Below are positions 1 through 6,740 of a stretch of 6,932 bases of DNA, piece after piece; position 1 is the first letter of the stretch; each line of letters begins with the position of its first letter. Made by a program: the position numbers and the translations under genes. The stretch is from Kiloniellaceae bacterium. GTDB taxonomy: Bacteria > Pseudomonadota > Alphaproteobacteria > Kiloniellales > Kiloniellaceae. Under the pieces are notes generated by a model. The model had not been told where the DNA came from and did not search any database. It was given only the letters and a program-made list of their open reading frames with translations. The DNA lies in NCBI GenBank assembly GCA_028280915.1, contig JANQKX010000550.1, forward strand, positions 1-6,932, written 5' to 3'.

Positions 1-431
1 TGAACCAGTTGGTGGTGCCGGACACCCTGCAGCCACCCCGGGACGAGAAAATTTTCGCCCTGGGGGACTGCTGCAGCTTCACCCCGGCCGGCGAGGACCG
101 TCCCGTGCCGCCCCGCGCCCAGGCGGCCAATCAAATGGCGAACACGGTGTATCAGAACCTCTGCGGTCTGATCGAAGGCAAGCCTTTGAAAAAATTCACC
201 TATCGGGACCGGGGCTCGCTCGTGTCCCTCAGCACCTTTTCAACCGTCGGCAGCCTGATGGGCAACCTGATCGGCGGCCGCATGGCGGTCGAGGGGCGGC
301 TCGCCCGCCTGGTCTATGTGAGCCTTTACCGGATGCACCTCTTGTCCATCCATGGCTGGATCATGGGGTTGGCGTTCATGATGATCGGCCGGGTGAACCG
401 GGTGATTCGGCCGAAACTGAAGCTGCATTGA
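1..431 (+). CDS. ndh: Type II NADH dehydrogenase (NDH-2), C-terminal fragment, 5' end outside window
   Basis: This is the last 142 codons of a flavoprotein that very likely oxidises NADH and passes electrons to membrane quinone without pumping protons. The frame is open from base 3 and ends at TGA 429-431; the true start lies to the left, so the FAD- and NADH-binding Rossmann cores are missing. Visible in the fragment are the second FAD-contact motif (FALGDCC, fragment residues 18-24), the AQAANQMA helix (39-46) that corresponds to the quinone-site AQ-A-Q region of NDH-2, and the conserved YRDRGSLVSLS stretch (67-77). The last ~40 residues are hydrophobic and amphipathic with a basic tail (RVNRVIRPKLKLH), matching the C-terminal membrane-anchoring helices of the family. 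It converges on the minus-strand ferritin-like gene with a 103-bp gap. A related membrane FAD oxidoreductase such as sulfide:quinone reductase is less likely because of the RDRGSLVSLS motif. Confidence 0.88.
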   Translation, partial: NQLVVPDTLQPPRDEKIFALGDCCSFTPAGEDRPVPPRAQAANQMANTVYQNLCGLIEGKPLKKFTYRDRGSLVSLSTFSTVGSLMGNLIGGRMAVEGRLARLVYVSLYRMHLLSIHGWIMGLAFMMIGRVNRVIRPKLKLH

Positions 432-480
432 GTGGAATCTGGCGCCGAGAGTGGAATCTGGCGTCGGGAGTGGCATCGTG
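430..480. repeat. 19-bp tandem repeat, about 2.7 copies, at the end of ndh
   Basis: Two near-identical 19-bp units (430-448 and 449-467, each beginning GAGTGGAATCTGGCG) differ at only two positions near their ends. A partial third unit follows at 468-480 (GAGTGGCATCGTG). The array begins inside the ndh stop codon and fills half of the gap between the two convergent genes. The units show no strong internal hairpin. It most likely arose by replication slippage; a function is not evident. Confidence 0.85.
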
Positions 481-534
481 TGCCCCTGCCGGGAGGCCCT
501 TACCGAGAGCCCCCTCACTGAAACCCAGGCCCGT

Positions 535-1353
535 TCAGGCCGCCGGCTGGGCCCGGCCCACCCGGTATTTCAAGAACCGATAGCCGATGTTCGACACCAA
601 GCCCGACAAGCGGCCTTGGGGGTTGAGACCCGCCGCCTTGAAGGTCATGGCCACGGCGCGGCGCACGTGCTTTTGCTTGTAGTAGCTGTAGGCCCGGGAC
701 ATATAGTCCTGCGCCCAGCGTTTCCGGTCATAGGCTTGGCCCGCCCCGTTTGCGGCGTAATAAGCATAGGCCAGTTCGTCGTCTTCGCTTTCACCGATCC
801 GCTGCAGGGCCACCCAGACCCGGCGCAGCCGGCCGATGTTTTCCCTTTCCAAATATTGCTTTAGATTATCGTAAAACAATTTATAGTGGCGCATTTCGTC
901 GGCAGCGATGTGGCGGCAAATGGCGATCAGAACGGGCTCCTTCGCCGCTTCGGCCAGGGCCGAATAATAGGAAGACGTGCCCACTTCCACCACACAGCGG
1001 GCGACCAGCTCGCCGCTTAGGGACCCGCGGACCGACTCTTCCGCCTCCAGGGGAATTTGATAGCCGTCCGTGAAGCGTTTAAAGGCCGCCTTGAAATTAA
1101 AGCTGGGGTCGGCCATTTCCGCCCATCTGGCCAAGGCTTCCCCGTGCTGAACCTCTTCCCGCGCCCAAATCTGGGCGGAGGCCTGAAAATCCGGGTCATC
1201 GGCGAAGATATTGCACAAATAGTGGGCATAGTCGGTGCCGTTAAACTCCACCAAACTCGCCGCTTTGATGATTTTCAACAGCTCCGGGTCCACCTTTTCC
1301 GCTTGGAAGGTGTCCCAGGGAATGTCATCGAGTGTCCAATCGCTGGCAACCAT
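535..1353 (-). CDS. Ferritin-like diiron-domain protein of unknown substrate
   Basis: A 272-residue soluble, largely helical protein with no signal peptide or membrane segment. It carries a full set of carboxylate-bridged diiron ligands in the order expected for a four-helix ferritin-like fold: E36 (VEFNGTDY), E67 and H70 (REEVQH), E123 (VVEVGTSSYY), then E153 and H156 (DEMRH). Proteins of this fold store iron, detoxify peroxide or oxygen, or hydroxylate and desaturate organic substrates; the ligands predict a diiron centre but do not say which. The region after residue 160 adds an extra, Tyr- and Arg-rich helical segment that plain rubrerythrins and ferritins lack, and there is no rubredoxin-type CxxC pair. 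The start is the ATG at 1353 with a weak GAAGAA upstream; an in-frame GTG at 1371 would add six residues but has no ribosome site. It follows atpC on the same strand after 145 bp and is convergent with ndh. Confidence 0.8.
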   Translation of the reverse strand: MVASDWTLDDIPWDTFQAEKVDPELLKIIKAASLVEFNGTDYAHYLCNIFADDPDFQASAQIWAREEVQHGEALARWAEMADPSFNFKAAFKRFTDGYQIPLEAEESVRGSLSGELVARCVVEVGTSSYYSALAEAAKEPVLIAICRHIAADEMRHYKLFYDNLKQYLERENIGRLRRVWVALQRIGESEDDELAYAYYAANGAGQAYDRKRWAQDYMSRAYSYYKQKHVRRAVAMTFKAAGLNPQGRLSGLVSNIGYRFLKYRVGRAQPAA

Positions 1354-1420
1354 TTGTTCTTCACAGAGCACACAGAAAACCGGTGAGCGACAGCCAAGAC
1401 TGCCGGGGAAACTTCATAAA

Positions 1421-1448
1421 AGTATCACATAAGAAGACCTTAGAGCAA
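1421..1448 (-). promoter_or_regulatory. Possible sigma70-type promoter for the ferritin-like gene
   Basis: In the AT-richer gap upstream of the ferritin-like gene, the minus strand reads TTGCTC (1448-1443), a 16-base spacer, then GATACT (1426-1421). The -10 matches four of six consensus bases and the -35 only three. Transcription would start near 1414, giving a leader of about 60 bases. It is a weak match found by eye, and read-through from the atp operon is an equal alternative. Confidence 0.25.
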
Positions 1449-1498
1449 AACCAAGGCCCGCAGATTGACAAAAAATAAGAATCAAATCAATGACGTGA

Positions 1499-1903
1499 TC
1501 AGACGGCGGCCTGCAACATGGCCTCGGCCGCGGCGATTTTTTGATCCAATCTGGCCCGCTCATCGTCCGATTTGGCGTCCACAAGGTCGTCCCGCAGGTT
1601 CTTGATGTCCTGCTCCACCTGGCCCTTGTTGATGTCGCCCACGGGCACCGCCTGTTCGGCCAGCACCGTGCAGCGGGCCGGGGTGACCTCGGCGAACCCG
1701 CCGGCGACGAATATCCGGTCGGTCACCTGACCGCCTTCATAAACGTCGATCACGCCGGGGCGCACGGTGGAAATCATGGGGGAGTGCCGGGGCAGGACGC
1801 CAAAGTCGCCTTCCTCGCCCGGCACCACAATCATCTCGGCGCTTTTCGACAGCAACAAGCGTTCCGGTGAAACCAGCTCGAATTCAACCAGATCATCCGC
1901 CAT
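1499..1903 (-). CDS. atpC: F1Fo-ATP synthase subunit epsilon
   Basis: A 134-residue subunit of the F1 central stalk that couples the gamma rotor to the c-ring and can restrain ATP hydrolysis. Residues 1-85 form the beta-sandwich domain, with the typical opening EFELVSPERLL, the GEEGDFGVLPRHSPM turn (29-43) and the IFVAGGFAEV strand. Residues from about 88 onward are the charged two-helix C-terminal domain (KSDDERARLDQKIAAAEAML). The length is normal for alphaproteobacterial epsilon. The start is ATG 1903, preceded by a poor ribosome site (GGGA about eight bases upstream), so translation may be tuned lower than that of its neighbours; that is an inference. It is the last gene of the operon, 63 bp after atpD, and a hairpin lies in that gap. 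I see no clear intrinsic terminator after its TGA. Confidence 0.97.
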   Translation of the reverse strand: MADDLVEFELVSPERLLLSKSAEMIVVPGEEGDFGVLPRHSPMISTVRPGVIDVYEGGQVTDRIFVAGGFAEVTPARCTVLAEQAVPVGDINKGQVEQDIKNLRDDLVDAKSDDERARLDQKIAAAEAMLQAAV

Positions 1904-1937
1904 TTTTTCGTCCCGCGCCTATTCCATACACACTCTT

Positions 1938-1957
1938 TAGGAGCAAAATCACTCCTA
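1938..1957. repeat. Inverted repeat (hairpin) between atpD and atpC
   Basis: TAGGAG (1938-1943) and CTCCTA (1952-1957) form a perfect 6-bp stem with an 8-base loop in the 63-bp atpD-atpC gap. In the operon mRNA (minus strand) the stem would form between the beta and epsilon cistrons and is followed by AAAGAG, not a U-run, so it is not a terminator for the operon. On the + strand it is followed by TTTTTA (1958-1962), giving a weak terminator shape for antisense transcripts. A role in mRNA processing or differential expression is only a possibility. Confidence 0.5.
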
Positions 1958-1966
1958 TTTTTACGA

Positions 1967-3391
1967 TCAGGCCGCGTCCGCCGCCAGCTTGCGGGCCTTT
2001 TCGACCGCTTCGTCAATGGTGCCCACCATGTAGAAGGCCGCTTCCGGCAAGTGGTCGTATTCGCCCGCCACGATGCCCTTGAAACCGCGGATGGTTTCTT
2101 CCAGCGGCACCTGGACGCCGGGCGATCCGGTGAAGACCTCGGCCACGTCAAAGGGCTGGGACATGAAACGCTGGATCTTCCGCGCCCGGGCCACGGTCAG
2201 CTTGTCGTCTTCCGACAGCTCGTCCATGCCCAAAATGGCGATGATATCCTGCAGGGCCTTGTAGCTCTGCAGAATACGCTGCACGTCACGGGCCACGCCG
2301 TAGTGCTCCTCGCCCACCACGAAGGGATCCAGAATTCGGCTGGTGGAGTCCAGGGGATCCACCGCCGGATAGATGCCCAGCTCGGCAATTTGCCGGGACA
2401 GCACCGTGGTGGCGTCCAAGTGGGCAAAGGAGGTGGCCGGCGCCGGGTCGGTCAAGTCGTCCGCCGGCACGTAAATGGCCTGCACCGAGGTGATGGAGCC
2501 TTTTTTGGTGGTGGTGATACGCTCCTGCATGGTGCCCATGTCCGTGGCCAGGGTGGGCTGATAACCCACCGCCGAAGGAATACGGCCCAGCAGAGCGGAC
2601 ACTTCCGAGCCCGCCTGGGTGAAGCGGAAGATGTTATCCACGAAGAACAGCACGTCCTGGCCTTCCTCGTCACGGAAATATTCCGCCTGGGTCAGGCCGG
2701 TCAAGGCCACCCGGGCGCGGGCGCCGGGCGGTTCGTTCATCTGGCCATAGACCAGGGCCGCCTTGGAGCCTTCCTCGCCGATGCGGATCACCTTGGACTC
2801 GATCATTTCGTGATAGAGGTCATTGCCTTCACGGGTCCGCTCGCCCACGCCGGCGAAAACCGAATAACCACCGTGGGTCTTGGCCACGTTGTTGATCAGC
2901 TCCATGATCAACACGGTCTTGCCCACGCCGGCGCCGCCGAACAGGCCGATCTTACCGCCCTTGGCGTAAGGCGCCAGAAGGTCCACCACCTTAATACCGG
3001 TCACCAGAACCTCGGCGTCGGTGGACTGGTCCACATACTCCGGCGCCGCGCGGTGGATCGGCGATTTGACCTTGGAGTCCAGGGGTCCCAACTCGTCGAT
3101 GGGCTCGCCCACCACGTTCATGATCCGGCCCAGCGTCTCCGGGCCCACGGGCACCAGGATGGGCTCGCCCGTGTCTTGAACCTCTTGTCCGCGAACCAGG
3201 CCTTCGGTGGAGTCCATGGCAATGGTGCGCACCATGGATTCGCCCAGGTGCTGGGCGGCTTCCAAAACCAGGCGCTTGCCGTCGTTGGTGGTTTCCAAGG
3301 AGTTGAGAATCGGCGGCAGGTCACCCTCGAATTGGACGTCCACGACGGGGCCCATCACCTGTGTGATTTTGCCGACGAGATTCTTTGCCAT
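1967..3391 (-). CDS. atpD: F1Fo-ATP synthase catalytic subunit beta
   Basis: A 474-residue catalytic subunit; three copies alternate with alpha in the cytoplasmic F1 hexamer and make ATP from ADP and phosphate. The Walker A loop GGAGVGKT is at residues 152-159, the catalytic glutamate is E184 in GVGERTREG, the Walker B aspartate is D252 in LFFVDN, and the alpha/beta family signature PAVDPLDSTS is at 342-351. The C-terminal lever motif reads DELSEDD (390-396) rather than the usual DELSEED, a conservative Glu-to-Asp change that keeps the acidic charge. The length is as expected and nothing is missing. The start is ATG 3391, preceded by a strong AAGGAG ribosome site, in line with the high demand for this subunit. 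It lies 54 bp after atpG and 63 bp before atpC. Confidence 0.99.
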   Translation of the reverse strand: MAKNLVGKITQVMGPVVDVQFEGDLPPILNSLETTNDGKRLVLEAAQHLGESMVRTIAMDSTEGLVRGQEVQDTGEPILVPVGPETLGRIMNVVGEPIDELGPLDSKVKSPIHRAAPEYVDQSTDAEVLVTGIKVVDLLAPYAKGGKIGLFGGAGVGKTVLIMELINNVAKTHGGYSVFAGVGERTREGNDLYHEMIESKVIRIGEEGSKAALVYGQMNEPPGARARVALTGLTQAEYFRDEEGQDVLFFVDNIFRFTQAGSEVSALLGRIPSAVGYQPTLATDMGTMQERITTTKKGSITSVQAIYVPADDLTDPAPATSFAHLDATTVLSRQIAELGIYPAVDPLDSTSRILDPFVVGEEHYGVARDVQRILQSYKALQDIIAILGMDELSEDDKLTVARARKIQRFMSQPFDVAEVFTGSPGVQVPLEETIRGFKGIVAGEYDHLPEAAFYMVGTIDEAVEKARKLAADAA

Positions 3392-3445
3392 GGTTTTTGC
3401 TCCTTAATTGCCGCCCTTGCACATGGTGGGCGCGCGACGATCGTC

Positions 3446-4351
3446 TTACATCGCTTCCTTGGCGGAAATGATTTCAATGAGTTCGTTGGTGATGACCGCT
3501 TGCCGGGTCCGGTTGTAGATCTGGGTCAGATTGTTGATCATCTCACCGGCGTTGCGCGTGGCGCTGTCCATCGCGGTCATGCGGGCGCCGTGCTCGCTGG
3601 CGGCGTTTTCCAACATGGCCTTGAAAATCTGGATGGAGAGGTTGCGCGGCAACAAGGCATCCAGGATTTCCGCCTCGTCCGGCTCGTACTCGTAAACCGC
3701 GCCGTCCAGACCGCTCCCTTCCGCGCCAGCCTCGAAATCCCCTTCCTCATCCAAGGGGACCGAGAAGGGAATCAGCTGCTGGGTGGTGACGATTTGCGTC
3801 ATGGCCGACTTGTACTGGGCGAAGATCATGGTGCACACGTCGAAATCACCGGCCGACAGCATGCCTTGGATCCGCTCGGCGATGTCAGCCGCGGTCTCGA
3901 AACGGGGATGGGGCTTGCCCACGTCCTCGATGGTATCGATGATGTGATCGGCGAAATCCCGGCGCAGCTGGTCCCGGCCCTTGCGCCCGACGCAGAGGAT
4001 CTTGACCTCCTTGCCTTCGTCGAGCCGGGCCCGGATTTGACGCCGCGCCTCGCGCACGATGGAGCTGTTGAAACCGCCGCAGAGGCCACGGTCCGCCGTC
4101 CCCACCACATAGAGGTGCTTCATGTCGCTGCCGGTACCGGCCAGCAGCACCGGCGCCCCCGCCTGCGCCGCGGCCGAGGCGGCCAAGGACCCCAACATGC
4201 GTTCCATGCGTTCCGCATAGGGCCGTGACGCCTGGGCCTGTTCTTCCGCTTTCCGCAGCTTGGCCGCCGCCACCATTTTCATGGCGGAGGTGATCTTTTG
4301 CGTCGACTTGACGCTCGAGATACGAACTCTGAGATCCTTAAGACTGGGCAT
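3446..4351 (-). CDS. atpG: F1Fo-ATP synthase subunit gamma
   Basis: A 301-residue rotor shaft of F1. The N-terminal coiled-coil helix (MPSLKDLRVRISSVKSTQKI and the following AMKMVAAAKLRKAE) and the C-terminal helix (MINNLTQIYNRTRQA, then ITNELIEIISAKEAM) are both intact; these two form the rotating coiled coil inside the alpha3beta3 ring. The globular Rossmann-like middle has the conserved DRGLCGGFN stretch (87-95). The protein is slightly longer than the 287-residue E. coli subunit, mostly through an acidic Gly-rich loop at about 201-226 (DEEGDFEAGAEGSG); similar extra loops are common in this class. The start is ATG 4351 with AAGG about six bases upstream. It lies 41 bp after atpA and 54 bp before atpD. 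Confidence 0.99.
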   Translation of the reverse strand: MPSLKDLRVRISSVKSTQKITSAMKMVAAAKLRKAEEQAQASRPYAERMERMLGSLAASAAAQAGAPVLLAGTGSDMKHLYVVGTADRGLCGGFNSSIVREARRQIRARLDEGKEVKILCVGRKGRDQLRRDFADHIIDTIEDVGKPHPRFETAADIAERIQGMLSAGDFDVCTMIFAQYKSAMTQIVTTQQLIPFSVPLDEEGDFEAGAEGSGLDGAVYEYEPDEAEILDALLPRNLSIQIFKAMLENAASEHGARMTAMDSATRNAGEMINNLTQIYNRTRQAVITNELIEIISAKEAM

Positions 4352-4392
4352 GCCGCCTTATCCGCTCCGATCCTCGTCAGCCTAACGCAGGC

Positions 4393-5922
4393 CTACACGA
4401 AATTCTTGGTGAAGGTATCCATGAAGTCCTTGAGCTTGGCTTCCGTGTCATCGGAAATGGTCTGCTCGGTCCGGATGGTCTGCAGGATGTCGGCCCCGTT
4501 GGCCCGCAACTCGCTGAGGAGCTGCTGCTCATAGGCCACCACCTTGTTCAAATCGATCGCGTCCAGGTAGCCCCGCACGCCGGCGTAAATCACCGCGACC
4601 TGCTCTTCCACCGCCAGCGGCTTGTACTGGGGCTGCTTCAACAGCTCGGTCAAGCGCGAGCCCCGGGCCAAGAGGCGCTGAGTCGCCGCGTCCAGATCCG
4701 AGGCGAACTGGGAGAAGGCTTCCATCTCGCGGAACTGAGCCAGCTCCAGCTTAATGGTGCCCGCCACCTGCTTCATGGCCTTGATCTGCGCGGCGGAGCC
4801 CACCCGGCTCACCGACAGACCCACGTTCACCGCCGGGCGCACGCCCTTATAGAACAGGCCGGTTTCCAGGAAGATCTGGCCGTCGGTGATGGAAATCACG
4901 TTGGTGGGGATGTAGGCGGACACGTCACCCGCCTGGGTTTCGATCACCGGCAAGGCGGTCAGCGAGCCGTTGCCCGCTTCGTCGCCCATCTTCGCGGCCC
5001 GCTCCAACAAGCGGGAGTGCAGATAGAACACATCGCCGGGGAAGGCCTCGCGGCCCGGCGGACGGCGCAGCAGCAGGGACATCTGGCGATAGGCCACCGC
5101 CTGCTTGGACAAGTCATCATAAACGATGACCGCGTGCATGCCGTTGTCCCGGAAGTACTCGCCCATGGTGCAGCCCACGTAGGGCGCCAGGAACTGCAGC
5201 GGCGCCGGCTCGGAGGCCGTGGCCGAGACCACGATGGAATACTCCAGCGCGCCATAGTCTTCCAGGGTCTTCACGAACTTGGCGACCGAGGAACGCTTCT
5301 GGCCCACGGCCACATAGATGCAATAGAGCTTCTTGGACTCGTCGTCGCCGGCGTTGACCGGTTTCTGATTGATGAAGGTGTCCAGCGCGATGGCCGTCTT
5401 GCCGGTCTGCCGGTCGCCGATGATCAGCTCCCGCTGGCCGCGGCCGATGGGGATCAGGCTGTCGATGGCTTTCAGGCCGGTCTGCACCGGCTCGTGCACC
5501 GATTTCCGCGGGATGATGCCCGGCGCCTTCACTTCCACCCGGCGCCGTTCCTCGAACTCGATGGGGCCCTTGCCGTCGATGGGATTGCCCAGGCCGTCCA
5601 CGACCCGGCCCAAGAGGCCCCGGCCCACGGGCACGTCGACGATGTTGCCGGTCCGCTTGACCGTATCGCCTTCCTTGATGCCCCGGTCCTCGCCGAAGAT
5701 AACCACACCCACGTTGTCGACTTCCAGGTTCAGGGCCATGCCTTTGATGCCGCCGGGAAATTCGACCATTTCGCCGGCCTGCACATTGTCCAGACCATAG
5801 ATACGGGCAACACCGTCACCCACCGAAAGAACCTGACCCACCTCGGCAACATCGGCCTCAGTTCCGAAATTCTCAATCTGATCTTTGAGGATTGCGGAGA
5901 TTTCCGCGGCGCGGATATCCAT
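4393..5922 (-). CDS. atpA: F1Fo-ATP synthase subunit alpha
   Basis: A 509-residue non-catalytic nucleotide-binding subunit of the F1 hexamer. The N-terminal segment MDIRAAEISAILKDQI contacts the delta subunit. The beta-barrel is followed by the Walker A loop GDRQTGKT (169-176), the signature PAVNVGLSVS (363-372) and the arginine finger R373 (SRVGSA), which reaches into the catalytic site of beta. The length matches alphaproteobacterial alpha subunits. I chose ATG 5922 over an adjacent in-frame TTG at 5925: the ATG shares one base with the atpH stop codon (TGATG) and has AGGGG eight bases upstream. The overlap implies translational coupling with atpH. The next gene, atpG, begins 41 bp downstream. 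Confidence 0.99.
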   Translation of the reverse strand: MDIRAAEISAILKDQIENFGTEADVAEVGQVLSVGDGVARIYGLDNVQAGEMVEFPGGIKGMALNLEVDNVGVVIFGEDRGIKEGDTVKRTGNIVDVPVGRGLLGRVVDGLGNPIDGKGPIEFEERRRVEVKAPGIIPRKSVHEPVQTGLKAIDSLIPIGRGQRELIIGDRQTGKTAIALDTFINQKPVNAGDDESKKLYCIYVAVGQKRSSVAKFVKTLEDYGALEYSIVVSATASEPAPLQFLAPYVGCTMGEYFRDNGMHAVIVYDDLSKQAVAYRQMSLLLRRPPGREAFPGDVFYLHSRLLERAAKMGDEAGNGSLTALPVIETQAGDVSAYIPTNVISITDGQIFLETGLFYKGVRPAVNVGLSVSRVGSAAQIKAMKQVAGTIKLELAQFREMEAFSQFASDLDAATQRLLARGSRLTELLKQPQYKPLAVEEQVAVIYAGVRGYLDAIDLNKVVAYEQQLLSELRANGADILQTIRTEQTISDDTEAKLKDFMDTFTKNFV

Positions 5923-6482
5923 CAACCGACCCCTTTCATGGCGAGTTGAAGTCTTTGAAGTTTAGTGCGCAAGGAGCTGTCGATCATGCGGCTGCCCACC
6001 TTCACGATGAGCCCGCCGATCAACCCCTGATCCACCTTCACGTCCACCTGAACATTGCTTCCGACCGTTGATTTCAACGCATCGGTCAGGCTCTGCTTTT
6101 GCTGATCGGAAAGTTCCCTGGCACTGGTGACATAGGCCGTAACCTCGCCGCGGCGACGGGCGAGTTCGGCCAAAAAGGTGTCGATGATCGACACCAGGGC
6201 AAAAAGCCTATGGTTTTGCGCCACGACCAAAACAAAACGGCGGGTCAAATCGGACACGCCAATCTTGTCCAAAATCGCCGACATGACACCGGCCATCTGC
6301 TCGCGGCTGTAAAGTGGGCTGCGCAAAAGTCGCTGCAAATCATCACTACCGGCAATCGCGGCCCGAATGTTCCGCAAATCCCCTGAGACTTGATCAAGCT
6401 GCTTGTTTTCGTCGGCCAAGCTCAGCAGAGCCAGCGCGTAGCGCCCAGCAAGGCCACTCAGACTTGTGTCGTCACTTGCCAA
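5922..6482 (-). CDS. atpH: F1Fo-ATP synthase subunit delta (TTG start)
   Basis: A stator subunit that caps the top of the alpha3beta3 ring and ties it to the b-subunits of F0. The N-terminal helical domain begins LAGRYALALLSLADE (11-25), the usual delta opening, and the C-terminal domain holds the family signature around 150-165 (VDQGLIGGLIVKVGSRMID). I place the start at TTG 6482, giving 186 residues, the standard length in Alphaproteobacteria and the standard position relative to the GRYA-L motif; GGGGGA lies six bases upstream. The frame stays open to 6575, but the extra 31 codons are Arg/Lys-rich and unlike any delta N-terminus, and no in-frame ATG lies nearby. It is the first gene of the operon and overlaps atpA by one base. 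The annotated symbol follows the bacterial convention in which AtpH is delta. Confidence 0.95.
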   Translation of the reverse strand: MASDDTSLSGLAGRYALALLSLADENKQLDQVSGDLRNIRAAIAGSDDLQRLLRSPLYSREQMAGVMSAILDKIGVSDLTRRFVLVVAQNHRLFALVSIIDTFLAELARRRGEVTAYVTSARELSDQQKQSLTDALKSTVGSNVQVDVKVDQGLIGGLIVKVGSRMIDSSLRTKLQRLQLAMKGVG

Positions 6483-6560
6483 GCTCCGTCCCCCATAAGT
6501 AAGTCGTTTTACCCCTGCCCGCCGAGCCGGTTTTTCTTTCAGGCCCTTATCAACACGACA

Positions 6561-6628
6561 CCAGGCCTTCCCCAAAGGGCGCAGTCCCAGGCGAGCGGGC
6601 GTTTGGTATCATAGACGCAAAGGCCTGG
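6561..6628. repeat. 9-bp inverted repeat upstream of atpH
   Basis: CCAGGCCTT (6561-6569) and AAGGCCTGG (6620-6628) are perfect inverted copies separated by 50 bases. A second, inner pair CCAAA (6572-6576) and TTTGG (6602-6606) is nested within. The repeat lies in the non-coding gap between priA and atpH, 79-146 bases before the atpH start codon, and overlaps the candidate -35 element. It could be an operator with two half-sites, a leader hairpin, or chance; each arm contains the self-complementary AGGCCT. Confidence 0.45.
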
Positions 6629-6631
6629 CAA
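6603..6631 (-). promoter_or_regulatory. Possible promoter of the atp operon
   Basis: The minus strand shows TTGCCA (6631-6626), a 17-base spacer and TACCAA (6608-6603). The -35 matches TTGACA at five of six positions; the -10 matches only three. An overlapping TATGAT (6613-6608) looks better as a -10 but has no partner at the right distance. Transcription would begin near 6596, leaving a leader of about 115 bases before atpH. A promoter somewhere in this 258-bp gap is expected, but this exact assignment is uncertain. Confidence 0.25.
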
Positions 6632-6740
6632 GATGAGTCGCGGCCCCAAATCACCACTATTTTTGCAGATAGGGCAAGGAGTTGCCGCAAGACAAAAATG
6701 CTCCGCCAAATGACCGCGATGCCCCTCAACGGGAACAGGG

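Noticed and set aside
481..534. Search for a bidirectional terminator between the convergent ndh and ferritin-like genes
   Set aside because: GC-rich partial pairings exist (GGGGG with CCTCCC) but there is no clean stem and no T-run on either strand.
451..864. A 137-codon open frame on the + strand beginning in the tandem repeat
   Set aside because: Most of it is antisense to the ferritin-like gene, which has intact metal-binding motifs; the frame shows no family features.
1358..1375. Short CACAGAG-CA-CACAGA direct repeat near the start of the ferritin-like gene, reminiscent of ACACAGAG-type intergenic repeats in some bacterial genomes
   Set aside because: Only two imperfect 6-7 base units are present, too little to separate from chance.
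1434..1498. Possible intrinsic terminator after atpC (ATTGA...TCAAT around a run of T's on the minus strand)
   Set aside because: The stem is only five AT-rich pairs with an 18-base loop and the T-run falls inside the loop, not after the stem.
2051..4228. A 725-codon open frame on the + strand opposite atpD and atpG
   Set aside because: It is antisense to two certain genes and its His/Gly/Arg/Val-rich composition is what the reverse of GC-rich codons gives. The sense genes rarely use TTA, CTA or TCA, which keeps this frame open by default.
5017..5949. A 310-codon open frame on the + strand opposite atpA
   Set aside because: Same cause: antisense shadow of a certain gene with no recognisable domain or ribosome site.
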